Assembly (NCBI GenBank): GCA_037439425.1
Contig: JBBIWA010000060.1
Span: 1-36,810, forward strand
From: JBBIWA01 sp037439425
GTDB taxonomy: Bacteria; Acidobacteriota; Blastocatellia; RBC074
DNA length: 36,810 nucleotides
Direction: 5' to 3'
The notes under the pieces are model-generated. The model saw nothing but the letters and a program-made list of their open reading frames with translations, did no database searches and was not told the DNA's origin. The position numbers were made by a program, and so were the translations under genes. Numbering within the stretch: position 1 is the stretch's first letter; every line of letters starts with the position of its first letter. Below are positions 1 through 8,193 of the stretch, piece after piece.

Positions 1-65
1 GCCGCATTCTCTCAGGTCACTTCCAAGTGCGGTCAGCTACGAGTTGTGATAGCTCAGCTTACGCC

Positions 66-154
66 GTAGAGTTTCACGTTTGTGGCTACAGAGGCGGGCA
101 GGATCATTTTGAGAGGCCACGGCCTTGTGCTGTGGAGTTTCACGTTTGTGGCTA
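66..154 (+). repeat. Two direct copies of a 22-bp sequence
   Basis: The sequence GAGTTTCACGTTTGTGGCTA occurs at 69-88 and again at 135-154, about 66 bp apart, in a stretch with no convincing gene. The flanks differ, so this is a short direct repeat, not a long tandem array. Its function is unknown. Confidence 0.7.
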
Positions 155-244
155 AGTAAGTGAGCGAAAGTTCAGGGCACTTTTGTTCGGCGGCTTTTTG
201 GCCTATTTCCGTTCTTTCTGAGGCTGGAAAATGTCCCCGAACTT

Positions 245-450
245 TTGCACAGTTACTTAGAAGCGTGCGCTCCCAGGTCACGCTTGCAGCGGGCGCTCCA
301 GGAAGATCCTGGGAGCGCACGCATCCTTGCGTGCCTTTCTTCATTAAGCGTGACGTTTTTCGTTAAGCGTGCCGTTGCTTTCAGACTAAGCACGCTAGAA
401 GCGTGCGTACCCAGGTCACGCTCGCAAGTGTGCGCTCGTGAGCTCTTCAT
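245..450. repeat. Dispersed GCGTGC-rich repeat, left-end copies
   Basis: This stretch is built from alternating short words such as AGAAGCGTGCG, CCCAGGTCACGCT and GCAAGTGTGCGCTCGTGAG in direct and inverted orientation. Related words recur near 10441-10530, 12712-12846, 31869-31910 and 36290-36531, which makes this a dispersed repeat family. Open frames crossing it translate to compositionally odd peptides and are not believed. No protein-coding gene is seen in positions 1-453. Confidence 0.7.
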
Positions 451-453
451 CCT

Positions 454-1224
454 TCATTGCGGCTTGGTGAAGATGCCATCATTAGCTCGTGAACTGAAAC
501 CCGCTGCATTAACGGTGAACGTAAAGACCGGCTCGCCATTCTCAGAGCGAATGATCTTACCTGGCACGCGTTGATCGCCGAGCCGGTGCCAGAGGCTGAG
601 CTGCACTTCGACTCTGGCTCCACTATCCACCGCTCGATAGCTCACTCGCTCCAACAGCAGCGTGTCAGAGTTGAAGTAGTAGAGCTTTGCAGGTGGCTGC
701 GCGTTGGTCTTAGCAGTCGCCCGATCAATTACCTGATAGAGGTCATAAAACGGCCCGTCATATTTGGCCGCCATTCCATCATCGAGCCTGAAACGCAAGC
801 CCAGCAAGCGCGTCGCTGCCCCTTGCATCTGCGCGGCCAGAAAACGCTCGACCGAATCGAACAGCAGCGATTCCACCTCGTCTTCATCCTGCGCAGTGAG
901 AGTGGCACCTGTTCGCCAAGTAGTCTTGCCGTCATAGCCGGTGACACGTGCTTGATTGCCAGCTTGCTCTTCCAAGCGCAGCCGATCCGGGAACTCCACG
1001 ATCAAGCGAACCGGCACTTGCTCCCGGCGTGTGCTGCCGGTGCGGCTCAAATTGCCTTGCAAGATCAAACGCTCCCGGCCAGGCCGCTCCAGCCGATCGC
1101 CCAACACCTTGAGCACTTCACGCAAATGGGGACGCAGCCGCGCGCGCCGCACCAGATCCACACTTTCAGACGTGGCTGGTGAGATGGCGCGCAGGCTGGC
1201 CCAACCGCCACCCCAATGCAGCAC
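454..1224 (-). CDS. Hypothetical protein, LolA-like beta-rich fold possible
   Basis: This is a 256-residue protein read from a GTG start, and I do not recognise it securely. The body alternates short beta-like segments, with phrases such as RLILQGNLSR, VRLIVEFPDRLRLEE and KLYYFNSDTLLLERVSY. That pattern resembles outer-membrane lipoprotein-sorting (LolA-like) or DUF-type periplasmic proteins of Acidobacteria, which is an inference from pattern only. No convincing signal peptide precedes the conserved-looking part, which begins around residue 30, and the open frame continues upstream without a clear start. The true N-terminus is therefore uncertain. The gene lies alone on the minus strand, with a palindromic element separating it from the protease gene. 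Confidence 0.55.
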   Translation of the reverse strand: MLHWGGGWASLRAISPATSESVDLVRRARLRPHLREVLKVLGDRLERPGRERLILQGNLSRTGSTRREQVPVRLIVEFPDRLRLEEQAGNQARVTGYDGKTTWRTGATLTAQDEDEVESLLFDSVERFLAAQMQGAATRLLGLRFRLDDGMAAKYDGPFYDLYQVIDRATAKTNAQPPAKLYYFNSDTLLLERVSYRAVDSGARVEVQLSLWHRLGDQRVPGKIIRSENGEPVFTFTVNAAGFSSRANDGIFTKPQ

Positions 1225-1459
1225 GAGCAGCTCACCGCAACCAGCTACTTTGAAACTCTGGGCGCGATGCTGAGCCCTGAGCTCGCCACCGAGAAGGAAC
1301 TGAATAAAAATTGTGCTCCCTGGTTTGTGTTAGGAGGGGCGTAGGGTGCAACAATTGGCGGGGGTCAAGAGTTTTCCGCTTGTTCTCGATGGCTGGATTG
1401 GAATGACAGTAAGGGTAGCTCCACATCAAATCGTGGTCAGAGGATGGAAGCAATGATAT

Positions 1460-1585
1460 CCCCGTAGGGGACCTACTCAATAGCTGGTAGCAACGCCACC
1501 GGGGTGCGGCTTACAGGGTCAGGTGGTGAGGGGTTGGTTAACCAGCGGCGCTGCTACTGACTATTGAGTTACGCCCTTTCAGGGC
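1460..1585. repeat. Palindromic repeat element with nested inverted repeats
   Basis: An imperfect 23-bp inverted repeat (1475-1497 and 1547-1569, 20 of 23 matching) encloses about 50 bp. A small hairpin flanks each side: CCCCGTAGGGG at 1460-1470 and GCCCTTTCAGGGC at 1573-1585. This nested symmetry is typical of REP-like or MITE-like intergenic elements. It fills most of the 1225-1674 gap, in which I see no gene. Confidence 0.7.
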
Positions 1586-1674
1586 CGCAGACAGATGCTC
1601 TCTCTCTCTCTCCACAACCACGATTAACTGTGGAGCTATTACAGGAAGGGCACAGGATTAATGGGAAAGGGGTC

Positions 1675-3249
1675 CTACTCCTGTGCCTGGACAACGACGA
1701 AGCGCGCGCCCTGCTGATTGCGTACTCGAAGCAGGAGGCTCTTCTTTCCAGCCTTCTTCAAAGCCGCATTGAACTCGCTGACATTGGAAATAGGCTGGCG
1801 ATCAACCTCCTCGATCACATCACCCCGCTGTAAGCCAGCAGCGGCTGCGTTGCTATCGAATTCAACGTTGGTGATGACCACACCACGCGCAGTCGGTGGC
1901 AGATTCAGCCGTCTTCTGATCTCAGGAGTCAAATCTTCCACCTGAACGCCAGAAAGCAGGCCACCAGCTCCCGTACCACCACCGCTATCACGGCTGCTCG
2001 TTCTGGTCTGAGCGAGCTCCATTTCAGCCAGCGTAGCTGTCAATTCGCGCTCCGAGCCATCGCGCCAGACCTTGAATCTAACGGTCGAGCCAGGCGGATT
2101 CTGAGCGACCAGGTTGCGCAACTGAGTCGAGTCTTCAACTTTCTGGCCCTGGAATTCGGTAATAATGTCACCAGCCTTGACCCCGGCGCGATCAGCCGGC
2201 TGCCCGGCTTCTACATCCTGCACCAGCGCGCCTTGCGTCCCTTTGAAGCCGAATTGCTCAGCTAACTCTTGCGTGAGCGGGCCAATGGTGACACCTAACT
2301 TGCCACGGCGCACCTGACCCGAGCGGATCAGTTGATCCATGACATAGCGCGCCATTGAGGTGGGGATCGCAAACCCGATCCCGATATTGCCACCTGTCTG
2401 GGAAAGGATCTGCGAAGGAATGCCGATCAATTCGCCTTTGAGATTAACCAGCGCTCCGCCAGAGTTACCACGATTGATGGCCGCATCGGTTTGCAGAAAG
2501 TCTTCATAGCTGCCGCTGCCTGCTCTGGTGCTACGCCCTTTGGCGCTGATGATGCCCATCGTCACAGTTTGACCGATACCGAGCGGATTGCCTACGGCCA
2601 GCACCACATCTCCAACTTCGACCCGATCAGAGTCACCAAAGGGGATGGTCGGCAATCCACTAGCCTCAATCTTGAGCACAGCTATATCGCTCGGCGCATC
2701 CGTCCCAACGATCTTCGCCTTAAAGCGGCGGCGGTCATTCAAAGCAACCTCAACCTTCTCAGCTCCTTCAACGACGTGGTTGTTGGTGAGAATGTAGCCG
2801 TCAGGACTGACAATCACGCCCGAGCCAAGTCCAGTCGGGACCAGGCGCCCACGCCCTTGCGGTGTTTCTTGTTGTGGAGCGCGGCGGCGCGGCGTCTGCT
2901 CCTCATCTTGGTCCGGCCAGTCCCAACGGAAGAAATCTCGGAACGGGTCCATGAAAAAGGGGAAAGGGGTGCGTTGTGGTCTGAGGCGACTTGAGGTCTC
3001 CACGGTCACCACGGCTGGAGTCACCGCTTTGGCGACGGCCGAAAAACCGCTATTGAGATTGACCTGACCAGCGAGGCGTTGATCGGCCGCCAGATAAATT
3101 GGCACCTTGTTATCGCTGCCACTGATGAAAGGAGTCCACCCTTTGGCAGTTATCACCGAACCAGTGATCAGTCCCACCACCAGCACGGCGACTCCAATTA
3201 AGCTCATGACGATCCAATTTTGCGGACGTTCTACAATTGCGCTACTCAT
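1675..3249 (-). CDS. degP: HtrA/DegP-type periplasmic serine protease
   Basis: A 524-residue S1C-family protease and chaperone that would degrade or refold damaged envelope proteins. One membrane anchor lies at about residues 12-34. The trypsin-like domain shows the full triad: His158 in NNHVV, Asp188 in SDIAV and Ser263 in GNSGG. Two PDZ domains follow, at about 310-410 (with the KLGVTIGPLT entry) and 430-522. An acidic and proline-rich stretch at about 90-138 sits before the protease core where DegP proteins carry the LA loop region. The start is supported by AAGGAGG seven bases upstream of the ATG. A small gene lies 90 bp upstream on the same strand and may be co-transcribed. The symbol follows the family; DegQ/MucD-type naming would be equally reasonable. 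Confidence 0.95.
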   Translation of the reverse strand: MSSAIVERPQNWIVMSLIGVAVLVVGLITGSVITAKGWTPFISGSDNKVPIYLAADQRLAGQVNLNSGFSAVAKAVTPAVVTVETSSRLRPQRTPFPFFMDPFRDFFRWDWPDQDEEQTPRRRAPQQETPQGRGRLVPTGLGSGVIVSPDGYILTNNHVVEGAEKVEVALNDRRRFKAKIVGTDAPSDIAVLKIEASGLPTIPFGDSDRVEVGDVVLAVGNPLGIGQTVTMGIISAKGRSTRAGSGSYEDFLQTDAAINRGNSGGALVNLKGELIGIPSQILSQTGGNIGIGFAIPTSMARYVMDQLIRSGQVRRGKLGVTIGPLTQELAEQFGFKGTQGALVQDVEAGQPADRAGVKAGDIITEFQGQKVEDSTQLRNLVAQNPPGSTVRFKVWRDGSERELTATLAEMELAQTRTSSRDSGGGTGAGGLLSGVQVEDLTPEIRRRLNLPPTARGVVITNVEFDSNAAAAGLQRGDVIEEVDRQPISNVSEFNAALKKAGKKSLLLRVRNQQGARFVVVQAQE

Positions 3250-3339
3250 TTCTATCCTCCTTACTGCTATCCTGGACTTTCAATCAAACGCTATGCTGCT
3301 CGCCTTGGTTCCCGAGGTTGTAGGCAATCTTATCTGGCC

Positions 3340-3765
3340 TCAGGAGCTTTGTTTCCTCTCACGTTTTTTCAGCCTGCTGATCTGCTGCTCAGCAAAGCGG
3401 CGGATTTGCTCGGCAATGCTTAAATGCTCAGGCTTGCCCGAGAAGAGGCTGAAAGCCCGCTGCGCTGCCAGCTCTGGACGCGCAAGCTGCTGCTCGACCA
3501 ACTGATGCAGCTCCTCTGCGGTAAAACCGTAATCTTCGATAAGCTTGGCTGCCCCTTCAAAATTCTGAAATTCCGCCAGAAATTGACCGAGGGCAGCGCG
3601 TTGAAGTTCTCTCACGGTCTGCTCATCTAAAGACAGCTGCTGAGCTAAAGAGGCAGCCCGGACGAAATTGCCTCTGGCTCGCTCCCGCTCGAATTCCTCT
3701 CGCTCCTCCTTTTGCCCACAAGCAGCAGCGACTGTAGAGTTTGTCATTTGTTCCCTGGCTTCCAT
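3340..3765 (-). CDS. Small soluble helical hypothetical protein
   Basis: A 141-residue, charged, Glu/Gln/Arg-rich protein predicted to be almost entirely helical, with segments such as RAASLAQQLSLDEQ and EELHQLVEQQLARPEL. There is no signal peptide or membrane segment. I do not recognise a family. AGGAG lies six bases before the first ATG, which supports this start over the internal ATG six codons later. It is 90 bp upstream of the HtrA protease on the same strand, so an operon and a role in envelope stress are possible, but that rests on position only. Confidence 0.7.
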   Translation of the reverse strand: MEAREQMTNSTVAAACGQKEEREEFERERARGNFVRAASLAQQLSLDEQTVRELQRAALGQFLAEFQNFEGAAKLIEDYGFTAEELHQLVEQQLARPELAAQRAFSLFSGKPEHLSIAEQIRRFAEQQISRLKKRERKQSS

Positions 3766-4755
3766 CAGTCTCCTGTCAAGGTCTCATCAAGATTCAACTT
3801 ATGATCAAGCAATCAATATGCCGTTGCCGCACTGGTCGGGAACCCCCTGGTAATGAAGGCCCATAGTGTCATTTTTGCCAGATTGCTCTTGCAAAGCAGC
3901 CACACTCGTCCCTTTTCTCTGCTAAGTCAACAATGGCTGATCAAGGCGGTTACAGGTGGTACATTAGCCGGAGGGGGTAAGTAAGAGCTCACAGATAGTG
4001 ATCAGAGACACAACTTGGAAAGTTAATCGAATGTTGCCCGTTTTAGTCACGTAACCAGCCCTCAGGCGGGCAGCAGAACCTGCAAGGCCGCTTCGCAGCT
4101 TCGTCCCTGAGCAAAGAGTCCTTGTGCGAATTGAAGCACCCTGGCTGAAGCTTCGCACCCGATCGTGTAGAGCTTCTGACTGACTCTCCCCTTTCATCGG
4201 CCAACTCAAACCTTTCAGATGGTTGCGCCTCTACCAGCTGCCCGTTGAACCGATGATCGGGCTAAGCGACTCAATCGGAATTGGCGTTGGGGGCTTTTCA
4301 CTTGGGCAGCTTGCGCCGATTCACATCTGGTCATCTGCTTGCTGAACTCGTGAAAGACTTCCGCTGGCCAGCGATCATTCCACGTCTCGATCACGCGCCC
4401 GCTCTAGTGCCACGCCTCTGACAAGTGGGGTGCGTCACTCAAATCCGCTTGCTCGAGTACGACGCCCAATCGCTTGAGTAGATTACCTCTTCAGAGGCAC
4501 TACTTTCGTGAGGGCCCAAGCTTGAGAGTTTCTAGCTCCGCCAGGAGCGGCCTGTTTATAGCTCTGGGCGAACCCAAGCTATTTAGCTCCACCGGAGCGA
4601 GCTGGCGTCTAGGCCGCTCCTACCGCAGCTCAGGGGAGATGGCTGCCCGCACAGCTATAAACAGTGGGTTCCTATGGAGCTTAAGAGAATCAGTTGAATT
4701 CCCAAACATGCTCTAAAAGAGCCACATCCATCTTCATAGCAGCAGTAAAGAGGTC
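3766..4755. other. About 1 kb intergenic region without a convincing gene
   Basis: Both strands hold only short frames with poor start signals. Around 4190-4425 two adjacent plus-strand frames read like ordinary protein (for example VEPMIGLSDSIGIGVGG, then LLAELVKDFRWPAII), but each ends quickly in a stop. This could be a decayed gene or chance. A palindromic element occupies 4533-4690. No tRNA was recognised by eye. Confidence 0.5.
4533..4690. repeat. Palindromic element with GTTTATAG arms
   Basis: CTGTTTATAGCT at 4552-4563 pairs with AGCTATAAACAG at 4653-4664, a perfect 12-bp inverted repeat. Small hairpins lie inside and outside it: GCTCCGCCAGGAGC near 4535-4548 and GCTCCACCGGAGC at 4586-4598. 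A related fragment (AGCTCCGTTAGGAGC followed by CTATAG) occurs near 31720-31745. It looks like a dispersed non-coding element. Confidence 0.65.
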
Positions 4756-5181
4756 TCACTCTCCCATCAACTGCACGATCACTTCACGGCGGCGAGGCCG
4801 ATTGTCAAAATCTATCACCACGATCTGTTGCCACGTGCCGAGCAGCAGATGCCCTTCCTTGAAAGGAACAGTGAGCGAGCAACCGAGCAGCGCCGCGCGC
4901 ACGTGCGAATGGCCATTGCCGTCATGCCAGGTCTCTTCGTGGTGATAGTAGGCCCCTCGCGGGGCGATCTTTTCAAAGACTGCTGGAAGGTCTTTGAGCA
5001 ACCCCGGCTCGTATTCGAGAGTCGTGATCCCGGCCGTTGAGCCAGCCACAAAGATGAGCGCCTGGCCTTGGTGAAATTCGTGCTTGCGCACGAGCGCTGA
5101 AACTTGCGGAGTGATGTCAATTATGTCGCTATCACCTCGCGTCGAAAGCGAGATAGAGCCGATGACTAGCTTGATAGCCAT
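4756..5181 (-). CDS. yjbQ: YjbQ/UPF0047 family protein
   Basis: A 141-residue member of the YjbQ (UPF0047) family, whose E. coli member has weak thiamine-phosphate synthase activity. Family signatures are clear: GSTAGITTLEYEPGL at about 47-61, GNGHSHVRAALLG at about 88-100 and LGTWQQIVVIDFDNRPR at about 114-130. Acidic residues and histidines (HHEETWHDGNGHSH) form the likely metal or active site. The start is set by AAGGAGGTAAT immediately before the ATG at 5181; the longer open frame upstream overlaps the cupin gene and is discounted. It is the third gene of an apparent operon, 19 bp after the cupin gene. The physiological role in this context is unknown. Confidence 0.92.
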   Translation of the reverse strand: MAIKLVIGSISLSTRGDSDIIDITPQVSALVRKHEFHQGQALIFVAGSTAGITTLEYEPGLLKDLPAVFEKIAPRGAYYHHEETWHDGNGHSHVRAALLGCSLTVPFKEGHLLLGTWQQIVVIDFDNRPRRREVIVQLMGE

Positions 5182-5200
5182 ATTACCTCCTTTCAGTTCT

Positions 5201-5512
5201 TCACCCGATCCTGACCGCGTCCAAACTGATGACGTCTTCATCACCGACCACTTCAGCGCTGTGCTCAGTGCCGCGCGGTACGTGGATGGCATCACCCGCT
5301 TCCAGAATTACCGAATGCTCACCCATCGTGATCCGAAAGCGCCCTGAAAGCACAGCATCAATCTTGTCTACCGCGTGCGTGTGTGGGCTGAAGTAAGTGC
5401 CTGGCGGATAGACGTAACGAGTAACACGATAACCTTTGGCTTCGAGTTTGCGGCGCAAAGCAGCTTCAGTCAACTTGCCGTCGCGTTCAGTGTCCCAACT
5501 TTCGACTTTCAT
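5201..5512 (-). CDS. Small single-domain cupin protein
   Basis: A 103-residue protein with one conserved cupin barrel. Cupin motif 1 is visible around residues 36-56 (PPGTYFSPHTHAVDKI then G), with HTH as likely metal ligands. Motif 2 is around 72-85 (GDAIHVPRGTEH), with a further His. Such small cupins bind a divalent metal, but their substrate cannot be read from sequence. The gene overlaps the upstream OsmC-like gene by four bases (ATGA), so translation is probably coupled. The YjbQ-family gene follows after 19 bp. Confidence 0.85.
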   Translation of the reverse strand: MKVESWDTERDGKLTEAALRRKLEAKGYRVTRYVYPPGTYFSPHTHAVDKIDAVLSGRFRITMGEHSVILEAGDAIHVPRGTEHSAEVVGDEDVISLDAVRIG

Positions 5513-5964
5513 TGCGGTTCCCTCACAATCAATCTGTCTTCGACATGGGGATTGCTATGCAAAGTGACATGGACAGGACAGCGGCTGGCAATATAAAGCA
5601 ACCGCTGCTGCTGTTCTTCGGTCACCTCTCCGGTGACATAAATCAGCCGGCTGATGCGCTGAATCTGTTGAGCGCTGGCGCGCTGCTCATCGGTGCACGA
5701 CTCGCAGTCGGCGGCGTGAATGCGGTCAAACGAGAGCCAGACTTCGATTGCCGTGATTGGCCACTTTTTTCGCTCGATGTACATCTTCAGCGTCATCGCC
5801 GTGCAAGCGCCCAGAGCCGAAAGCAGCAATTCATAAGGCGATGGGCCCTCATCCTGGCCACCCGCATCGTGCGGTTCGTCAGCTAACAAGGTGTGCTTGC
5901 CCGCAGTAATCTGGGTGCTAAACCCATCAGCCAGCGCGAGTTTGACGCGCACCTGGTTCATCAT
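5509..5964 (-). CDS. OsmC-family protein (peroxide/thiol stress type)
   Basis: A 151-residue OsmC-like protein, a dimeric family that reduces organic hydroperoxides with two cysteines. The predicted redox pair is Cys54 (LGACTAMTLK) and Cys129 (ASRCPVHVTL), each in its usual context. The upstream SPYELLLSALGAC helix is also typical. An extra CESC pair at about 87-90 lies in the region between the two active cysteines, as in the subgroup that includes YhfA-like proteins. GAGGAG precedes tandem ATG codons; the first is used here. It is the first gene of the three-gene minus-strand operon and faces the bchH fragment gene across a 251-bp divergent region. Confidence 0.92.
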   Translation of the reverse strand: MMNQVRVKLALADGFSTQITAGKHTLLADEPHDAGGQDEGPSPYELLLSALGACTAMTLKMYIERKKWPITAIEVWLSFDRIHAADCESCTDEQRASAQQIQRISRLIYVTGEVTEEQQQRLLYIASRCPVHVTLHSNPHVEDRLIVREPQ

Positions 5965-6090
5965 CTTCTCCTCGCTTTGAAATTGATCAGACCCGAAAGA
6001 TAATTCCAGTTTCCATCATCTGGCCTGCTATCGTCAAATCTCTAGCTGCGTTCTGCTTTTGCGAGCGCAGCGCCATGCGCTAGAATCGAA

Positions 6091-6104
6091 TCTCAAATTT
6101 GAGA
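6091..6104. promoter_or_regulatory. Perfect 14-bp palindrome in a divergent promoter region
   Basis: TCTCAAATTTGAGA is a perfect palindrome between the divergent OsmC-like gene and the bchH C-terminal gene. It could be an operator. It also resembles the AAATCCGAAATT-type repeat DNA seen near 31808-31868, so it may simply be repeat material. Confidence 0.3.
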
Positions 6105-6182
6105 CCCGAAATTCGTAATCCGGAGTTTTTGTTTATATCACCTTTTATCAGCCAGGGTGCATATCGCTCGCCGCAAGACGAG

Positions 6183-6191
6183 TGGGATAAT
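6183..6191 (+). promoter_or_regulatory. Weak candidate extended -10 promoter
   Basis: TGGGATAAT matches an extended -10 (TGN plus GATAAT) about 25 bp before the ATG of the bchH C-terminal gene. No good -35 box is visible at 17 bp spacing. It would give a very short leader. Confidence 0.25.
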
Positions 6192-6215
6192 CTGGTTGTG
6201 CCAACATAAAGACCA

Positions 6216-7952
6216 ATGGGCAAACCTCTAACCGAAACAGAACGTGATCGTAGAGTGTTGGAGTTGTATGAGCAGGTGCTTGAAATTGAGCAACGCTTGA
6301 TCCCTGTAGGTTTGCATATCTTCGGGCGCAAAGAGGGCGAAGGCGAAATTGCCGATCTGCTGCGCGTAATCGCCTCATTCGAGCGGCCAGAACTTGGAGC
6401 GCGCGCACTACCCGAACTGATCGCTGCTAGTCTTGGCTTTCCCTCTTACCAGAGACTACTTAAAGAGAGTGCTGCTTGCGAGGAACGTTTACGCCAGCGG
6501 GAACAGGTCGAGACGATCACGCGAGAGGCCATTGCTCGATTTCTCAGCGCAGGGGCCGAGCAGGCAGCAGCGATGTTAGCCCAAACCGCCGCCGTTCGAG
6601 CCGAAGAGTCACTGAAAATCTTTGCGCTGCTTGCGCAGGTTCGCCAGCGTCTGGGAGCTAACGACGAACTCGGGGCTTTGATGCGCGCGCTGCGTGGCGA
6701 ATATCTTGAGCCAGGGCCGGGCGCAGACCTCATTCAAAATCCCGGCATTCTGCCTACAGGCCGCAACACTTACGCAGTCAACCCATATCACATTCCTTCG
6801 CCTGCGGCCTGCAATCGTGCTGAGCCGATAGTGAAGGCATTGCTGGAACGCCACTACCGGGAGAAGGGGCGCTATCCCGAAACGATGGCCATGGTGTTGT
6901 GGGGGCTGGATAACATCAAAACTCAGGGCGACGCCGTAGCGCAGGCACTATGGTTGCTGGGTGTGAAGCCACGCCGCGACAGCCTCAATCGTGCAACCGA
7001 TGTCGAGGTGATCCCGCTGGAAAGTTTGGGGCGCCCACGCATTGATCTGGTGCTGACGGTCTCTGGGATCTTCCGCGATCTCTTCGGGGCGACGATGGAG
7101 CTGCTCGACAAAGCGGTGCGTCGTGTGGCGCAGCTCGATGAGCCTGACGAGATGAACTTCGTTAAGCGGAATGTGAGCGCGGCAATGGCTGAAGGCCTCT
7201 CGTTCGATGAGGCAGCAATCCGCGTCTTCTCGAATGCGGCGGGCAATTATGGCACCAATGTCAACTTCCTGATCCTCGACTCTCAGTGGGAACAAGACCG
7301 CGCCATCGGCGATCTGTTCATCACACGCAAATGCTTTGCTTATGGGCGCGACACGCACGGGCGCAGCCTCGAAGGGCGCGACGCACGCCGCTTGATGGAG
7401 CGGGCGCTTGCGAGAGTCGAAGCGACCTATCAGAACATTGACACGACCGAAATTGGGATCACCGACGTAGACCATTACTTCGAGTATCTTGGCGGCGTCT
7501 CGAAGGCAGTCGAGACGCGCGCGGGTGTGCGCCCCAGGATCTATCTTTCCGACGCGCTCACACCGGGAAGCAGAATTCGCTCGCTTGAAGAGACTATTCG
7601 CCTGGAGACACGCACCAAGACGCTTAATCCTAAATGGTACGAGGGCATGCTCAAGCATGGCTTCCGTGGCGTGACCGAAATCGAGCATCACGTTTCAAAC
7701 ACTTTCGGCTGGTCGGTGACGGCGGATGCCGTGGATGATTGGGTCTACGATGATGTGGCGAAGACCTATGTGCTTGATGAGCAGATGCTGCAGCGGCTCA
7801 GGCGACTCAATCCGCATTCGACGCGCAATTTGATCGGGCGATTGCTGGAGGCTGAAGGGAGAGGATTCTGGGCGGCCGGTGAAGAGGTGATTGCGCGACT
7901 ACGCGAGGCTTTCGCTGAGCTTGAGGATGAGCTGGAAGGAGTAACTGTCTAA
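6216..7952 (+). CDS. bchH: Magnesium chelatase subunit H, C-terminal half (split BchH)
   Basis: A 578-residue protein matching only the C-terminal ~45% of BchH/ChlH, the large porphyrin-binding subunit that inserts Mg2+ into protoporphyrin IX with BchI and BchD. Family phrases run in order: EIEQRLIPVGLHIFG (about 23-37), EPGPGADLIQNPGILPTGRN (165-184), PETMAMVLWGLDNIKTQG (221-238), RPRIDLVLTVSGIFRDLF (273-290), FSNAAGNYGTNVN (338-350) and LNPKWYEGML (470-479). The protein ends in the natural BchH-like C-terminus (FAELEDELEG). It has its own ATG and no N-terminal half upstream. The missing half is encoded 232-241 bp downstream on the same strand, so the gene order is inverted relative to the polypeptide. 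CobN, the cobalamin homologue, is less likely given these motifs. The RBS is weak. Intact activity would need association of both products. Confidence 0.93.
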   Translation: MGKPLTETERDRRVLELYEQVLEIEQRLIPVGLHIFGRKEGEGEIADLLRVIASFERPELGARALPELIAASLGFPSYQRLLKESAACEERLRQREQVETITREAIARFLSAGAEQAAAMLAQTAAVRAEESLKIFALLAQVRQRLGANDELGALMRALRGEYLEPGPGADLIQNPGILPTGRNTYAVNPYHIPSPAACNRAEPIVKALLERHYREKGRYPETMAMVLWGLDNIKTQGDAVAQALWLLGVKPRRDSLNRATDVEVIPLESLGRPRIDLVLTVSGIFRDLFGATMELLDKAVRRVAQLDEPDEMNFVKRNVSAAMAEGLSFDEAAIRVFSNAAGNYGTNVNFLILDSQWEQDRAIGDLFITRKCFAYGRDTHGRSLEGRDARRLMERALARVEATYQNIDTTEIGITDVDHYFEYLGGVSKAVETRAGVRPRIYLSDALTPGSRIRSLEETIRLETRTKTLNPKWYEGMLKHGFRGVTEIEHHVSNTFGWSVTADAVDDWVYDDVAKTYVLDEQMLQRLRRLNPHSTRNLIGRLLEAEGRGFWAAGEEVIARLREAFAELEDELEGVTV

Positions 7953-8184
7953 TACTACAATGAGACTTCGGCGATGTTTGATAACTATTCAGCGGTAGCA
8001 CTGCCATGGCTGCAGGACTGATTTCTGGCAACTAGGGCAGAAGAAAAACATCTCTTGAACTGCAGCTCTCTCTTTCTTGGAATCAGACACCAGTTTTCGG
8101 TTATCAGCCTTCAGCAGGACTTGTTGCTCGCTGGACACAGAGGTGAAAAACGCTGTAAGGAATTAGGGTCAGCGCTACTATAGC
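7953..8184. other. Spacer between the two bchH half-genes
   Basis: This 232-bp stretch carries no open frame of note and no obvious RBS before the next gene. A TACTAT word at 8176-8181 is too close to the start to be a confident -10 box. No residual BchH coding was recognised by eye in any frame. Confidence 0.5.
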
Positions 8185-8193
8185 GTGAAAAGC

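Noticed and set aside
245..574. 109-codon plus-strand frame over the left-end repeats
   Set aside because: It translates repeat words into a biased peptide and runs into the antisense of the hypothetical gene.
571..1182. 203-codon plus-strand open frame
   Set aside because: It lies opposite the minus-strand hypothetical gene, with no RBS and odd composition.
6948..7691. 247-codon minus-strand open frame inside bchH
   Set aside because: It is the antisense of clearly conserved BchH coding sequence.
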